Below are positions 1-7,668 of a stretch of 64,000 bases of DNA, piece by piece. The notes beneath the pieces are model-generated. The model saw only the letters and a program-made list of their open reading frames with translations. It did no database searches and was not told the origin of the DNA. The position numbers were made by a program, and so were the translations under genes. Source of the DNA: Paludibacter sp. (GTDB taxonomy: Bacteria > Bacteroidota > Bacteroidia > Bacteroidales > Paludibacteraceae); contig JAQTTH010000006.1 of the NCBI GenBank assembly GCA_028710895.1, forward strand, positions 168,551 to 232,550, read 5' to 3'. Position 1 is the first letter of the stretch. The number at the start of each line of letters is the position of its first letter.

Positions 1-114
1 TTACCCATTGTTTTTTCTATAAAGTCGGGTGAGAGCAAAACGACAAATAAATTCCTAAACAAAAAAAATGCTTTTAAACACAAATGAAATAGCTTATATC
101 TAAAAAAAAGCTTG

Positions 115-184
115 TATATTTGTCAATCATAAAAAATATCACTTTAGAATCAGAGTTCCGGCGAATATTGTCGGAATTCTTTTT
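115..184 (+). promoter_or_regulatory. greA promoter box and leader hairpin
   Basis: TATATTTG at 115-122 matches the Bacteroidota -7 consensus TAnnTTTG; no clear -33 box is seen. Between it and greA, 153-162 pairs with 170-179 (10 bp including two G-U pairs, 7-nt loop), followed by TTTTTG. This is a terminator-like hairpin. It either ends an upstream transcript or acts as an attenuator in the greA leader. Bases 1-110 hold nothing else recognisable. Confidence 0.5.
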
Positions 185-223
185 GTTATATACTTCTAAA
201 AACCTAACAAGGGAGACAAGACT

Positions 224-694
224 ATGGCAGTAAATTACATGACCGCAGATGGTTACAAAAAAATGGTAGAGGAATTGAATGAGTTGGAAAGAGTACAACG
301 TCCTGCTATTTCAAAACAAATTGGTGAAGCGCGTGATAAAGGCGATTTATCGGAAAATGCTGAATATGATGCAGCCAAAGAAGCTCAGGGCATGCTCGAA
401 ATGAAGATTTCTTTATTGAAAGAAACCATCGCTTCGGCGCGTATGATTGATGAGTCGAAAATAAGCACCAAAGAAGTTCAGATTCTGACCCGTGTAAAAA
501 TAAAAAACACGAAAACTGACCAGATTATGTCGTATATGATTGTTTCGGAAAGTGAAGCCAACCTGAAAGAAGGCAAACTATCCGTTACCACTCCTATTGC
601 AAAAGGGCTACTTGGCAAGAAAGTAGGTCAGAAAGCATCCGTTGCCGTCCCTTCGGGCGTTATGGAGTTTGAAATTATTGAGATTTCTCTGTAA
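224..694 (+). CDS. greA: Transcription elongation factor GreA
   Basis: GreA binds the RNA polymerase secondary channel and stimulates cleavage of backtracked RNA. The 156-aa length is the usual family length. The N-terminal coiled-coil carries the conserved acidic-tip region, seen as GDLSENAEYDAAKE around residues 40-53. The C-terminal FKBP-like half contains the motif PIAKGLLGKKVG. The start at 224 gives MAVNYMTADGYKK, the normal GreA N-terminus, and follows an AGGGAGAC-like purine stretch. The HIT-family gene follows 38 bp downstream on the same strand, so the two may be co-transcribed up to the terminator at 1131-1170. Identification is firm. Confidence 0.97.
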   Translation: MAVNYMTADGYKKMVEELNELERVQRPAISKQIGEARDKGDLSENAEYDAAKEAQGMLEMKISLLKETIASARMIDESKISTKEVQILTRVKIKNTKTDQIMSYMIVSESEANLKEGKLSVTTPIAKGLLGKKVGQKASVAVPSGVMEFEIIEISL

Positions 695-732
695 CAACCA
701 AATAGCTATGAGTAACTTAAAACCGCATTACT

Positions 733-1128
733 ATGGCAACTATTTTTTCGAGAATTGTAAACGGCGAAATTCCCTGTTACAAGGTAGCTGAAGACGAAAA
801 GTTCTTTGCTTTTCTGGATATAAATCCAATGTCAAAAGGCCACACGCTCGTTATCCCCAAAGTGGAAGAAGATTATATCTTTAACCTGGACGATGACACC
901 CTGAGCGGAATGACCCTCTTTGCAAAGAAGATTGCAAAAGCCATTGAAAAAGCCGTACCTTGTGTACGAATAGGAGTAGCTGTTATCGGACTTGAAGTTC
1001 CTCATGCTCACATACACCTGATACCAATCAATCAGGAATCGGATATGAACTTTAAAAATCCAAAACTAAAGCTCAGTCCCGAAGAAATGAATGAAATTGC
1101 ACTGAAGATACAGGAAAACCTAATATAA
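733..1128 (+). CDS. HIT-family nucleotide hydrolase/transferase
   Basis: A histidine-triad protein of 131 aa that hydrolyses nucleotide phosphoramidates or dinucleoside polyphosphates in the cytoplasm. The N-terminus has the typical FSRIVNGEIPCYKVAEDE and FAFLDINPMSKGHTLVIPK family signatures. The catalytic triad motif HAHIHLIP occurs near residue 94. Length is normal for the family. It lies just downstream of greA, a common Bacteroidota arrangement. The exact substrate cannot be told from sequence. Confidence 0.93.
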   Translation: MATIFSRIVNGEIPCYKVAEDEKFFAFLDINPMSKGHTLVIPKVEEDYIFNLDDDTLSGMTLFAKKIAKAIEKAVPCVRIGVAVIGLEVPHAHIHLIPINQESDMNFKNPKLKLSPEEMNEIALKIQENLI

Positions 1129-1130
1129 AA

Positions 1131-1170
1131 TAATGGCTGTTGCAAATTTACTGCAACAGCCATTATTTTT
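1131..1170. terminator. Bidirectional intrinsic terminator
   Basis: A perfect 14-bp stem (1131-1144 with 1152-1165, TAATGGCTGTTGCA and its complement) with a 7-nt loop is followed by five T. It has A-rich sequence on the other side, so it can serve both the plus-strand HIT gene and the convergent prmC. Confidence 0.9.
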
Positions 1171-1189
1171 ATCCTGTTCAATTTAGTGC

Positions 1190-2032
1190 CTACGGTCTTA
1201 TTGCCCTTACCATCCTGTCGTTCCCCGATATATCTTTACGAAGTTCAACATCGACAAATCCTAAATCATTAAGCATTTGAGTGCAAGTTCGCCCTGCCGA
1301 CCTGTGAATCTCAAAATAAAGCTTTCCTCCGAATTTCAACTGTGTCAAAGCCATATTGGCAATCTTACGATAGAACAACAAAGGATCGTTATCCGGAACA
1401 AACAAGGCCAGATGCGGTTCATAATCCAATACGTTGGGAAGTATTTCAGCCTTTTCAAGCTCCGGAATATAGGGCGGGTTACTTATAATGATATCCCATC
1501 GTCTTGAAAATTCAATCGTAGTCAGAATATCAACTTTCGAGAAATTTACAGCCAGATTATTTCTTTCAGCATTTCCGGCAGCAGTTTTCAGAGCTTCGTC
1601 CGATATATCAAACGCATCAACTTCCGAATGTGTGAATTCATGCTTCAGGCTGATAGCAATACAACCGCTACCGGTACCAATATCCAGCAGATTCAAATGG
1701 GCTGCACGGTCATTCTCTGTCCGTATCCAGTCAACCAACTCTTCGGTCTCAGGTCGGGGAATCAAAACCGATTCATTCACCGTAAACATTAAGCCATAAA
1801 ACTCCGTTTCACCTAATATATACTGAATTGGAACATTTTTTTTCAGTTTCTCTAAAAAAGAATCTATTTCCTTACGGTGTAAATCAAAAATTTGAGTATT
1901 TTTGTTAAGGATTATTTGAGTTCGGGATAAACCTGTAAGCTTTTCAATAATCAGCAGGCTAAAACTCCTGATTTCTGATTCAGGATAAATTCCCTGAAGT
2001 TCTGTTTGTATATGTGCGAAGGTTGATTGCAT
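1190..2032 (-). CDS. prmC: Peptide chain release factor N5-glutamine methyltransferase PrmC
   Basis: PrmC methylates the glutamine of the GGQ motif in release factors RF1/RF2, using SAM. This 280-aa protein has the N-terminal helical domain, the SAM-binding motif I DIGTGSGCIAISL at residues 117-129, and the catalytic NPPY at residues 185-188. The motif PRPETEELVDW near residue 92 is also typical. Length is normal. It is transcribed divergently from ribD, and the two 5' ends are about 80 bp apart when ribD starts at 2111. Confidence 0.96.
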   Translation of the reverse strand: MQSTFAHIQTELQGIYPESEIRSFSLLIIEKLTGLSRTQIILNKNTQIFDLHRKEIDSFLEKLKKNVPIQYILGETEFYGLMFTVNESVLIPRPETEELVDWIRTENDRAAHLNLLDIGTGSGCIAISLKHEFTHSEVDAFDISDEALKTAAGNAERNNLAVNFSKVDILTTIEFSRRWDIIISNPPYIPELEKAEILPNVLDYEPHLALFVPDNDPLLFYRKIANMALTQLKFGGKLYFEIHRSAGRTCTQMLNDLGFVDVELRKDISGNDRMVRAIRP

Positions 2033-2110
2033 AACGCAAAGATAGAAAAATTAGTTGCTAGTAACAAAGTCGCAACATTTGAATCAATTAAAAATCACTC
2101 TCAGTTCGCT

Positions 2111-3163
2111 ATGGATACTGATATAAAGTATATGTCCCGCTGCCTTCAACTGGCCGAACAAGGTGCCGGTTATGTTGCACCTAACCCTATGGTTGGTTGC
2201 GTAGTTGTTTGCGACGATGTAATTATTGGCGAAGGATATCATCACCGGTATGGCGAAGCGCATGCCGAACCCAATGCTATAAATTCCGTAAAGAACAAAG
2301 AGCTACTCGCGAAATCGACACTTTATGTCAGCCTGGAGCCTTGCTCCCATTATGGCAAAACACCTCCTTGCGCCAACCTCATTGTTACAAGTGGAATTCC
2401 GCGCGTTATTATCGGAACACTTGATCCAAACCCAAAAGTGGCCGGTCGCGGAGTAGAGATTCTTCGCAAAGCGGGTATAGAAGTGGAAATCGGCTTCATG
2501 GAAAAAGAATGCCGGGAGCTAAACAAACGATTTTTTATTTATCAGGAACAAAAACGTCCATACATTTTGCTCAAATGGGCTCAGACTCAGGATGGATTTA
2601 TCGACCGCCTGCGAACTACAGTCGATGAACAACCTCTGATTATTTCAAACAACATCACCCGTCAGCTGACTCACAAGATGCGTTCGGAGAATCAGGCTAT
2701 CATGGTAAGCACGAACACCGTTATATTGGACAACCCTTCACTTACAGTTCGTTTTTGGTCAGGTAAATCGCCCATACGCATAGCCATCGACCGACAAGGA
2801 CGCATACCAGCCGACTACAAAATATTCGATGGTAGCTTTCCGACGATTATATTCAGTGAAAATCACAGACCAATTGATCACCCTAATGTCGAATTTATTA
2901 CGCTCGACTTTGAAAAGGATAGTTTGCAACTGATTTTACAGAAAATTTACGAACGAAATATTCATTCGGTACTCATTGAAGGTGGTTCTCAACTTTTAAA
3001 CAGCTTTTTGGCTGCCGGTTTGTGGGATGATGCCAATGTGGAAATTTCCCCGGTAAGCATCACCGAGGGTATACCTGCACCTAAATTATCGTTACAACCT
3101 TATTCCCGGAAAACGTTTGAAGGGCATGAATGGATTAGTTTTAAAAGAAAAGGCTCCTATTAA
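2111..3163 (+). CDS. ribD: Bifunctional riboflavin biosynthesis deaminase/reductase RibD
   Basis: RibD deaminates the pyrimidine from GTP cyclohydrolase II and then reduces its ribosyl side chain, in riboflavin synthesis. The N-terminal deaminase domain carries the zinc motifs HAEPNAI and PCSHYGKTPPC. The C-terminal reductase domain includes VLIEGGSQLLNSFL. The reading frame is open from 2027, but I start at 2111 (MDTDIKYMSRCLQLAEQG). That matches the family N-terminus, and the upstream 28 codons overlap the divergent prmC start. Final size is 350 aa. Confidence 0.95.
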   Translation: MDTDIKYMSRCLQLAEQGAGYVAPNPMVGCVVVCDDVIIGEGYHHRYGEAHAEPNAINSVKNKELLAKSTLYVSLEPCSHYGKTPPCANLIVTSGIPRVIIGTLDPNPKVAGRGVEILRKAGIEVEIGFMEKECRELNKRFFIYQEQKRPYILLKWAQTQDGFIDRLRTTVDEQPLIISNNITRQLTHKMRSENQAIMVSTNTVILDNPSLTVRFWSGKSPIRIAIDRQGRIPADYKIFDGSFPTIIFSENHRPIDHPNVEFITLDFEKDSLQLILQKIYERNIHSVLIEGGSQLLNSFLAAGLWDDANVEISPVSITEGIPAPKLSLQPYSRKTFEGHEWISFKRKGSY

Positions 3164-3250
3164 ACTCACTCGTTTTTCAACCTGTTGAGTTCGTTTTTGA
3201 TATCCAGAAGACTCTAATTGCTCATTTTTAATTATAAAATAATTACCGGA

Positions 3251-4678
3251 ATGACAAGTATTTTAGCATCCTTCTTCCTTTTATTGTATATCTACACAAC
3301 GATAAGTATCATATCGGTGCTTTTGTTGGAGAATCGTAACCCGGTGAAATCGCTTTCCTGGTTATTGGTACTTGTTTTTCTTCCCATTTTGGGCATGTTC
3401 TTCTACCTGTTATTCGGACAGGATTACCGCAAAAAGAAAATTATCTCAAAAAAAAGCATTCGTCGGGTTATTGACAGGCCTGTAGCATCCTTTGACATCG
3501 ACAAACTCGAAACTCTTATACAAAACGAGAGTCACCTAAAGCTGATCAACTTACTTTATAAGAATAATGAATCGGCTTGTTATGCTAACAATAAAATTGA
3601 TATCTATTCCACCGGAGAGAGTACATTTGAAGCACTCTTCGAAGCCATTCGAAATGCAAAAGACCACATACACATACAATTTTTCATTTTCGACGATGAC
3701 AAAATATCTAACCAACTGCGTGAGTTGTTGATACAAAAAGCCAGGGAAGGAGTATCTGTACGAATGATTTACGACTATTGGGGAAGCTTCAATCTCTCGA
3801 AGGAATATATGAAATCGTTGCACGATGCCGGAGTTGCCACCGGGCCTTTCCTGCCTTTTCGGTGGAAAATTTCGATGAGCAACAAAATCAACTACCGCAA
3901 TCACCGAAAACTTGTTATTGTAGATGGTAAAATCGGATTTACCGGTGGTTTGAATGTAGCCGACAGGTATATGTATGGAAATAACCTGGGTATCTGGCGC
4001 GACACTTTTGTGAAGTTCGAAGGCTCAGCCGCACATGGGTTGCAACTATTATTTATGATTGATTGGTTTTTTGTAGACCAGAACCTACTTGAAGGTGCAA
4101 ATTATTTCCCCGAACCTCCAAAATTCGGGAATAATCTCGTTCAGATCGTCAGCAGCGGTCCCGACACCGACTGGGAATCCATCATGCAGGGCATTGCCGC
4201 TGCTATTATGTCGGCCACCAAAAGCATATACATCCATTCACCTTATTATATGCCTACCGAACTTATTACAGGTTGCATCGAAATGGCGGCATTGAGCGGC
4301 GTCGATGTTCGGTTAATGATTCCAATGAAATCGGACTCAAGGCTGTCGGATGCCAGCACTTTTAGCTATCTGGGCAAGTCGCTCGAAGCAGGTGTGCGGG
4401 TTTTCCGATACAAAACAGGCTTCCTCCACAGCAAAGCCATTGTGATTGACGATTATATTTCCATTATCGGCTCTACAAACCTCGACGAACGAAGTTTTGA
4501 CCAGAATTTTGAAGCCAATGCATTTATTTACGACTCCGAAACGGCTCCTACACTCAAGAAGCTATTCGTGCAAGACATGGAAAACAGTGAAGAATTGAGC
4601 CTTGAATCGTGGTCGAACCGCAGGCGGAGGCAAAAACTCAAAGAATCATTCGCACGTCTCTTCAGTCCGTTGATGTAA
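3251..4678 (+). CDS. cls: Cardiolipin synthase (phospholipase D family)
   Basis: This enzyme condenses two phosphatidylglycerols into cardiolipin at the inner membrane. Two N-terminal transmembrane segments contain a family-typical NPVKSLSWLLVLVFLPILG region. Two HKD motifs follow: NHRKLVIVDGKIGFTGG (about residue 217) and LHSKAIVIDDYISIIGSTN (about residue 393). Length (about 475 aa) is normal. An upstream ATG at 3218 adds 11 residues; I prefer 3251 because it places MTSILASFF directly before the first membrane helix. It is the last chromosomal gene before the tRNA-Pro insertion site. Confidence 0.94.
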   Translation: MTSILASFFLLLYIYTTISIISVLLLENRNPVKSLSWLLVLVFLPILGMFFYLLFGQDYRKKKIISKKSIRRVIDRPVASFDIDKLETLIQNESHLKLINLLYKNNESACYANNKIDIYSTGESTFEALFEAIRNAKDHIHIQFFIFDDDKISNQLRELLIQKAREGVSVRMIYDYWGSFNLSKEYMKSLHDAGVATGPFLPFRWKISMSNKINYRNHRKLVIVDGKIGFTGGLNVADRYMYGNNLGIWRDTFVKFEGSAAHGLQLLFMIDWFFVDQNLLEGANYFPEPPKFGNNLVQIVSSGPDTDWESIMQGIAAAIMSATKSIYIHSPYYMPTELITGCIEMAALSGVDVRLMIPMKSDSRLSDASTFSYLGKSLEAGVRVFRYKTGFLHSKAIVIDDYISIIGSTNLDERSFDQNFEANAFIYDSETAPTLKKLFVQDMENSEELSLESWSNRRRRQKLKESFARLFSPLM

Positions 4679-4775
4679 TTTTCAACCCGAAAGTGTCAAC
4701 TTTAAGAGAAAATCAACGCCCAAACACTTTTCAAAATTGATTCTTTTTATTACTTTTGTGTCACTAAAAAATCAA

Positions 4776-4851
4776 CGGGATGTAGCTCAGCCCGGTTTAG
4801 AGTACTGGTCTGGGGGACCAGTGGTCGCAAGTTCGAATCTTGTCATCCCGA
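4776..4851 (+). tRNA. tRNA-Pro (anticodon GGG)
   Basis: A full cloverleaf can be drawn. The acceptor stem is CGGGATG/CATCCCG with discriminator A; the anticodon stem is CTGGT/ACCAG around the loop CTGGGGG; and the T arm contains GTTCGAATC. The anticodon at 4812-4814 is GGG, reading proline CCC/CCU codons. No CCA is encoded. The anticodon stem-loop is repeated at the right end of the window, marking this gene as the integration site of the element. Confidence 0.96.
4803..4819 (+). other. Left attachment core in tRNA-Pro
   Basis: TACTGGTCTGGGGGACC in the anticodon arm is matched at 63984-64000 with a single mismatch (T4806 versus C63987). Integration within the tRNA anticodon loop is a habit of tyrosine recombinases. 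The repeat may extend past the window end, so its full length is not visible. Confidence 0.8.
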
Positions 4852-4863
4852 CCGTTGAAAATG

Positions 4864-4895
4864 AAAGACTTACATTAATTTGTAGGTCTTTTTTA
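4864..4895 (+). terminator. Terminator downstream of tRNA-Pro
   Basis: AAAGACTTACA (4864-4874) pairs with TGTAGGTCTTT (4881-4891), with one G-U pair and a 6-nt loop, followed by a T-rich tail. It lies 13 bp after the tRNA and, by the attachment-site model, is element DNA. Confidence 0.8.
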
Positions 4896-4902
4896 TTTTC
4901 AA

Positions 4903-4925
4903 ACATTACACAAACATTACACAAA
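4903..4925 (+). repeat. Left arm-type direct repeat
   Basis: A 23-bp sequence containing two ACATTACAC units is found identically at 63852-63874 in the same orientation. It lies about 85 bp inside the left core. Paired repeats near both ends suit integrase arm-binding sites; that role is inference. Confidence 0.75.
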
Positions 4926-5059
4926 ATAGATATTTAATTACAAAAAAATATAATTTGATATTAGTGTGATTGATTTCATGCCTACGCTTTTAAATGAATA
5001 ACTTCCTTGTTATTCGAAATACTCCATCCATCTTTCTGAATCTCAATAAGCATTTTGTG

Positions 5060-5090
5060 AGCCCTAGTGATTTCATCACTAGGGCTTGTT
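5060..5090 (+). terminator. Intrinsic terminator-like hairpin before lysis-like cassette
   Basis: A perfect 12-bp stem (AGCCCTAGTGAT at 5060-5071 with 5075-5086) has a 3-nt loop and is followed by TGTTTTAT. It sits 7 bp before the first promoter-like repeat, so it insulates the cassette from readthrough. The rest of 4926-5059 shows no gene. Confidence 0.85.
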
Positions 5091-5092
5091 TT

Positions 5093-5165
5093 ATAGCATC
5101 AAAAAGCATCGTTTAGCGTTGTTCATGTATTTATTACACAGTTGATTGACTTGTACATTTACAAG
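5093..5165 (+). promoter_or_regulatory. Duplicated promoter-like repeat, copy 1
   Basis: About 73 bp, roughly 80% identical to 6474-6546; the first 26 bases (ATAGCATCAAAAAGC...) are identical. It ends in TTGTACATTTACAA, which contains a near-consensus -7 box (TACATTTA). It stands 15 bp before the 5180 gene; copy 2 stands similarly before the 6584 gene. A shared promoter with a common operator is the simplest reading. Confidence 0.6.
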
Positions 5166-5179
5166 AAAAAATCAACTGT

Positions 5180-5407
5180 ATGAAAAAAGTATTATTCAAA
5201 CTGCCTGATTGGTGGAAAGCTGAAACTCCTGTTTTGGCTCGTTTCTTTCAACTTATCTCCAGTGCCATTGCTGCACTTCCATTGTATTACGCTGCGTTGC
5301 CAGCGGAGTTTAAAACAGCTATTCCGGACAGCTATCTGAAGTACATTGCTATTGCCGGTGGCGTGTGTGCATTTATCCTCCAATTCTTCAACAAGAAACA
5401 ATCATGA
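5180..5407 (+). CDS. Small membrane protein, holin-like position
   Basis: A 75-aa protein with two hydrophobic stretches (about residues 20-43 and 53-69) separated by a short polar turn, and a basic end. This is a membrane hairpin of holin size. I do not recognise a named family. The stop codon overlaps the ATG of the M15 peptidase gene (ATGA at 5404-5407), implying translational coupling. Position directly before a peptidoglycan peptidase supports, but does not prove, a holin role. It follows promoter-like repeat copy 1. Confidence 0.7.
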   Translation: MKKVLFKLPDWWKAETPVLARFFQLISSAIAALPLYYAALPAEFKTAIPDSYLKYIAIAGGVCAFILQFFNKKQS

Positions 5408-5832
5408 ACAAACTAGGAAAATACTTCTCACTGGAAGAATTGACAGTAACCCATGAGAACCTGGACAACACCCCCGGGCCGGTACAAATTCAAAAGCTGA
5501 AAGAACTAGTCAAAAATATTTTGGATCCACTCAGGGAAATGATTGACGAGCCGATAGCCGTGAACTCAGGTTTCAGAACATTAGCAGTAAACAAAGCCAT
5601 TGGCGGGGCTCAAAAGCCCATTAGCCAACATACCAAAGGCGAAGCTGCGGACATAGAATGTTTTGATAATGCAAAGCTATTTCAAACTATTCGTGACCAC
5701 TTTCAGTTCGACCAGTTGATTTGGGAGAAAGGAAATGACCGCCAACCCGACTGGGTACATGTAAGCCTAAAAAGCAAAGGAAACCGCAACCAGATACTCA
5801 AATATAAAAATGGAGAATATATACAATTATGA
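5404..5832 (+). CDS. M15-family peptidoglycan peptidase (endolysin-like)
   Basis: A 142-aa zinc D-Ala-D-Ala carboxypeptidase/L-D endopeptidase of the peptidase M15_3 type. Zinc and catalytic motifs are visible as SQHTKGEAADIEC (HxxGxAxD) and WVHVSLK. The preceding NSGFRTLAVNKAIGG is also typical. There is no signal peptide, as in phage endolysins that rely on a holin. Start at 5404 (MNKLGKYFSLEEL) is chosen over the upstream in-frame ATG at 5365, because it overlaps the previous stop by 4 bp and gives the family N-terminus. Confidence 0.88.
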   Translation: MNKLGKYFSLEELTVTHENLDNTPGPVQIQKLKELVKNILDPLREMIDEPIAVNSGFRTLAVNKAIGGAQKPISQHTKGEAADIECFDNAKLFQTIRDHFQFDQLIWEKGNDRQPDWVHVSLKSKGNRNQILKYKNGEYIQL

Positions 5833-6455
5833 AAAATTCAAACAGCCTTTTTAAAATCATAGCGGTATTTCTGACACTGATCATCTATTCAGTGTTTGTA
5901 TTTCAGAAATGCGATTATAAGCAAGAAACACCGCAACCCGCAACAATTGACCAGCGAGACAGAAACGAGTCAAAAGAAGATAGTTTAAACACTGCCAGAG
6001 CCACTGTTTTGCTTTGTCAGAAAGATAGTACTATTCAAACACTAAAGCCAAAACTTGCGAAAGAAAAAGCCAATACAGCTACTCAAAAAGCTGAAGCCAA
6101 CAAACAACATGTTCTAAACGACACACTCCAATCCCGATTTGAAAGAGGTAAGGACCTGAGCACTTGCGAAGATCTTATCCGGGGTTTAAAGTTTGAAATA
6201 GTTGAAAAGGATAGTGTTATTGAAAGTCTCGATTCTGAGATAGAAAACTACTCCTGCGAAGTGAAAGAACTGGAGGAGAAAGTGGATATTCAAAAGGGTG
6301 TTATCGACAGCAAACAAAACCTGATTGCCTGCAAAGATTCAACCATAAACTTTTACAAGGTTCAAAAGAAAGAAACTGACTTGTGGAATAAGGTAAGAAT
6401 CAAAGTTGCTGGAGTAATCATATTAATTGAAACTATAGGATTGATTTTGAAATAG
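5829..6455 (+). CDS. Coiled-coil membrane protein, spanin-like
   Basis: A 208-aa protein with an N-terminal hydrophobic segment (about residues 9-25, followed by FQKCDYK), a long charged heptad-like region (about 45-180) and a C-terminal hydrophobic segment (about 190-207). It starts within the stop of the peptidase gene (ATGA overlap). Its place after a putative holin and endolysin resembles phage lysis cassettes, where spanin genes come last, but no sequence family is recognised. A structural tether between the two membranes is an alternative. Confidence 0.65.
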   Translation: MKNSNSLFKIIAVFLTLIIYSVFVFQKCDYKQETPQPATIDQRDRNESKEDSLNTARATVLLCQKDSTIQTLKPKLAKEKANTATQKAEANKQHVLNDTLQSRFERGKDLSTCEDLIRGLKFEIVEKDSVIESLDSEIENYSCEVKELEEKVDIQKGVIDSKQNLIACKDSTINFYKVQKKETDLWNKVRIKVAGVIILIETIGLILK

Positions 6456-6473
6456 ATTTATTGTATTGGCTGA

Positions 6474-6546
6474 ATAGCATCAAAAAGCATCGTTTAGCAT
6501 TATTTATATATTTATAACACAGTGGTTTGTCGCTGTAAATTTACAA
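6474..6546 (+). promoter_or_regulatory. Duplicated promoter-like repeat, copy 2
   Basis: Second copy of the 5093-5165 repeat, ending in CTGTAAATTTACAAC. It stands 38 bp before the ATG of the 268-aa protein gene. The duplication suggests that gene and the lysis-like cassette answer to the same regulator. Confidence 0.6.
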
Positions 6547-6583
6547 CAAAATTATTAGTACAAACATTTAAAGACTTACAACT

Positions 6584-7390
6584 ATGGCCAGACAATTAGG
6601 ACATGTAAAGTACAAAGGTACAATCGGCGAGATTCGCCATTTCAAGATTAAAGGTATGACTGGCAACTTTGCCGGATTAAAGGGTGGTGCAACTGGTGAG
6701 CAAATCAAGAATGATCCCGGGTTTGTCAGAACCCGAGAAAACATGAATGAGTTTGCTGCTTGTGCTATTGCGGGTAAATCTGTTCGCGTTGGGTTAAACA
6801 TGCTCATGAAACAAATGAGCGATGCTCAGCTGACTGGTCGATTGACTGGTATCATGAAAAAAATCAATCTGGAAGATCAGACCGAAGCTCGTGGTTACAG
6901 GGCAATTTTAGTTTCGACTCAAAACAAGTATTTGATTGGTTTGAATTTCAACAGAAACTTCAGCTTTGATAGTTCGTTCATTGCTCCGTTTGAATTAACT
7001 GCCAATGTTGACCGCAACAGTTCAACCTTGACAGTTCCGGCATTTAGTCCGGCAAAATCAGTGATTGCCCCTGCCGGTGCCACTCACTTCCGATTGATTA
7101 ATGCTGTGTCTGTGATTTCAGATTTTGCATTCAATGCTACAACCGGAATTTATGAACCCATCCAGCCGGAACTGAATGAAGTATCAAATGTAGCCTACTC
7201 GGCATACCTTGATATTAAACTGGACATTGCAGCTCCGACAGTCATTGCCAGTGCTCTTCCGGGAGCTCCTGAAATGAATGACGATGTAACAGTGTTGAAC
7301 TCGGTTGGTATTGAATTCTATCAAAAAGCCGGTAACGATTACTACCTGTTGAATGCAGGTCACGCATTGAAGATTCAAAGCACATTCTAA
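6584..7390 (+). CDS. Unrecognised 268-aa protein, possibly structural
   Basis: I do not recognise this family. The N-terminus (MARQLGHVKYKGTIGEIRHF) is basic and Gly-rich with no signal peptide. Residues 35-105 look helical (ENMNEFAACAIAGKSVRV...). Residues 125-268 look beta-rich with many Ser/Thr/Ala/Pro. The pattern of a basic arm, short helical part and beta domain is compatible with a self-assembling or secreted structural protein, but that is inference. It is a single gene with its own promoter-like repeat upstream and a strong terminator downstream, as expected for a product made in quantity. Confidence 0.75.
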   Translation: MARQLGHVKYKGTIGEIRHFKIKGMTGNFAGLKGGATGEQIKNDPGFVRTRENMNEFAACAIAGKSVRVGLNMLMKQMSDAQLTGRLTGIMKKINLEDQTEARGYRAILVSTQNKYLIGLNFNRNFSFDSSFIAPFELTANVDRNSSTLTVPAFSPAKSVIAPAGATHFRLINAVSVISDFAFNATTGIYEPIQPELNEVSNVAYSAYLDIKLDIAAPTVIASALPGAPEMNDDVTVLNSVGIEFYQKAGNDYYLLNAGHALKIQSTF

Positions 7391-7415
7391 AACCAGTACC
7401 TGGTATTAATTAGCG

Positions 7416-7446
7416 AAAGGGCGTTCCGAATGGATCGCCCTTTTTC
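7416..7446 (+). terminator. Intrinsic terminator after the 268-aa protein
   Basis: AAAGGGCG (7416-7423) pairs with CGCCCTTT (7436-7443), followed by TTCATTT. It lies 25 bp after the stop codon. Confidence 0.88.
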
Positions 7447-7571
7447 ATTTCTGGGAATTAAGGTGGACTTATAGCTGAAACATCATGAGTGCACTTATGT
7501 AGCCTTTATGTAGGGATTTTGTATGACTTATCCATTACTTGAGTATCGTTTGATTATTTGCACACATCACT

Positions 7572-7638
7572 CGGAAAACGGGCAATAACTTTTTGGGCCG
7601 TCCCACCGAGCCCGAAAAAAGTTATTCTCGTTTTTCCG
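7572..7638. ncRNA. Long imperfect hairpin, possible structured RNA or DNA site
   Basis: Arms 7572-7594 and 7615-7638 pair over most of their length (CGGAAAACG with CGTTTTTCCG, AATAACTTTTT with AAAAAAGTTATT). An inner GGGC/GCCC closes a loop of about 11 nt. There is no T-tail, so this is not an ordinary terminator. It lies between the 268-aa gene and the convergent 139-aa gene. The remainder of 7447-7668 shows no gene. Confidence 0.45.
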
Positions 7639-7668
7639 CTGAAGCTAACTAATGCGTGCAAGTAGCAT

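Noticed and set aside
7572..7638. Long hairpin considered a retron or integron attC site
   Set aside because: There is no reverse transcriptase or integron integrase nearby, and the sequence lacks the attC core consensus.
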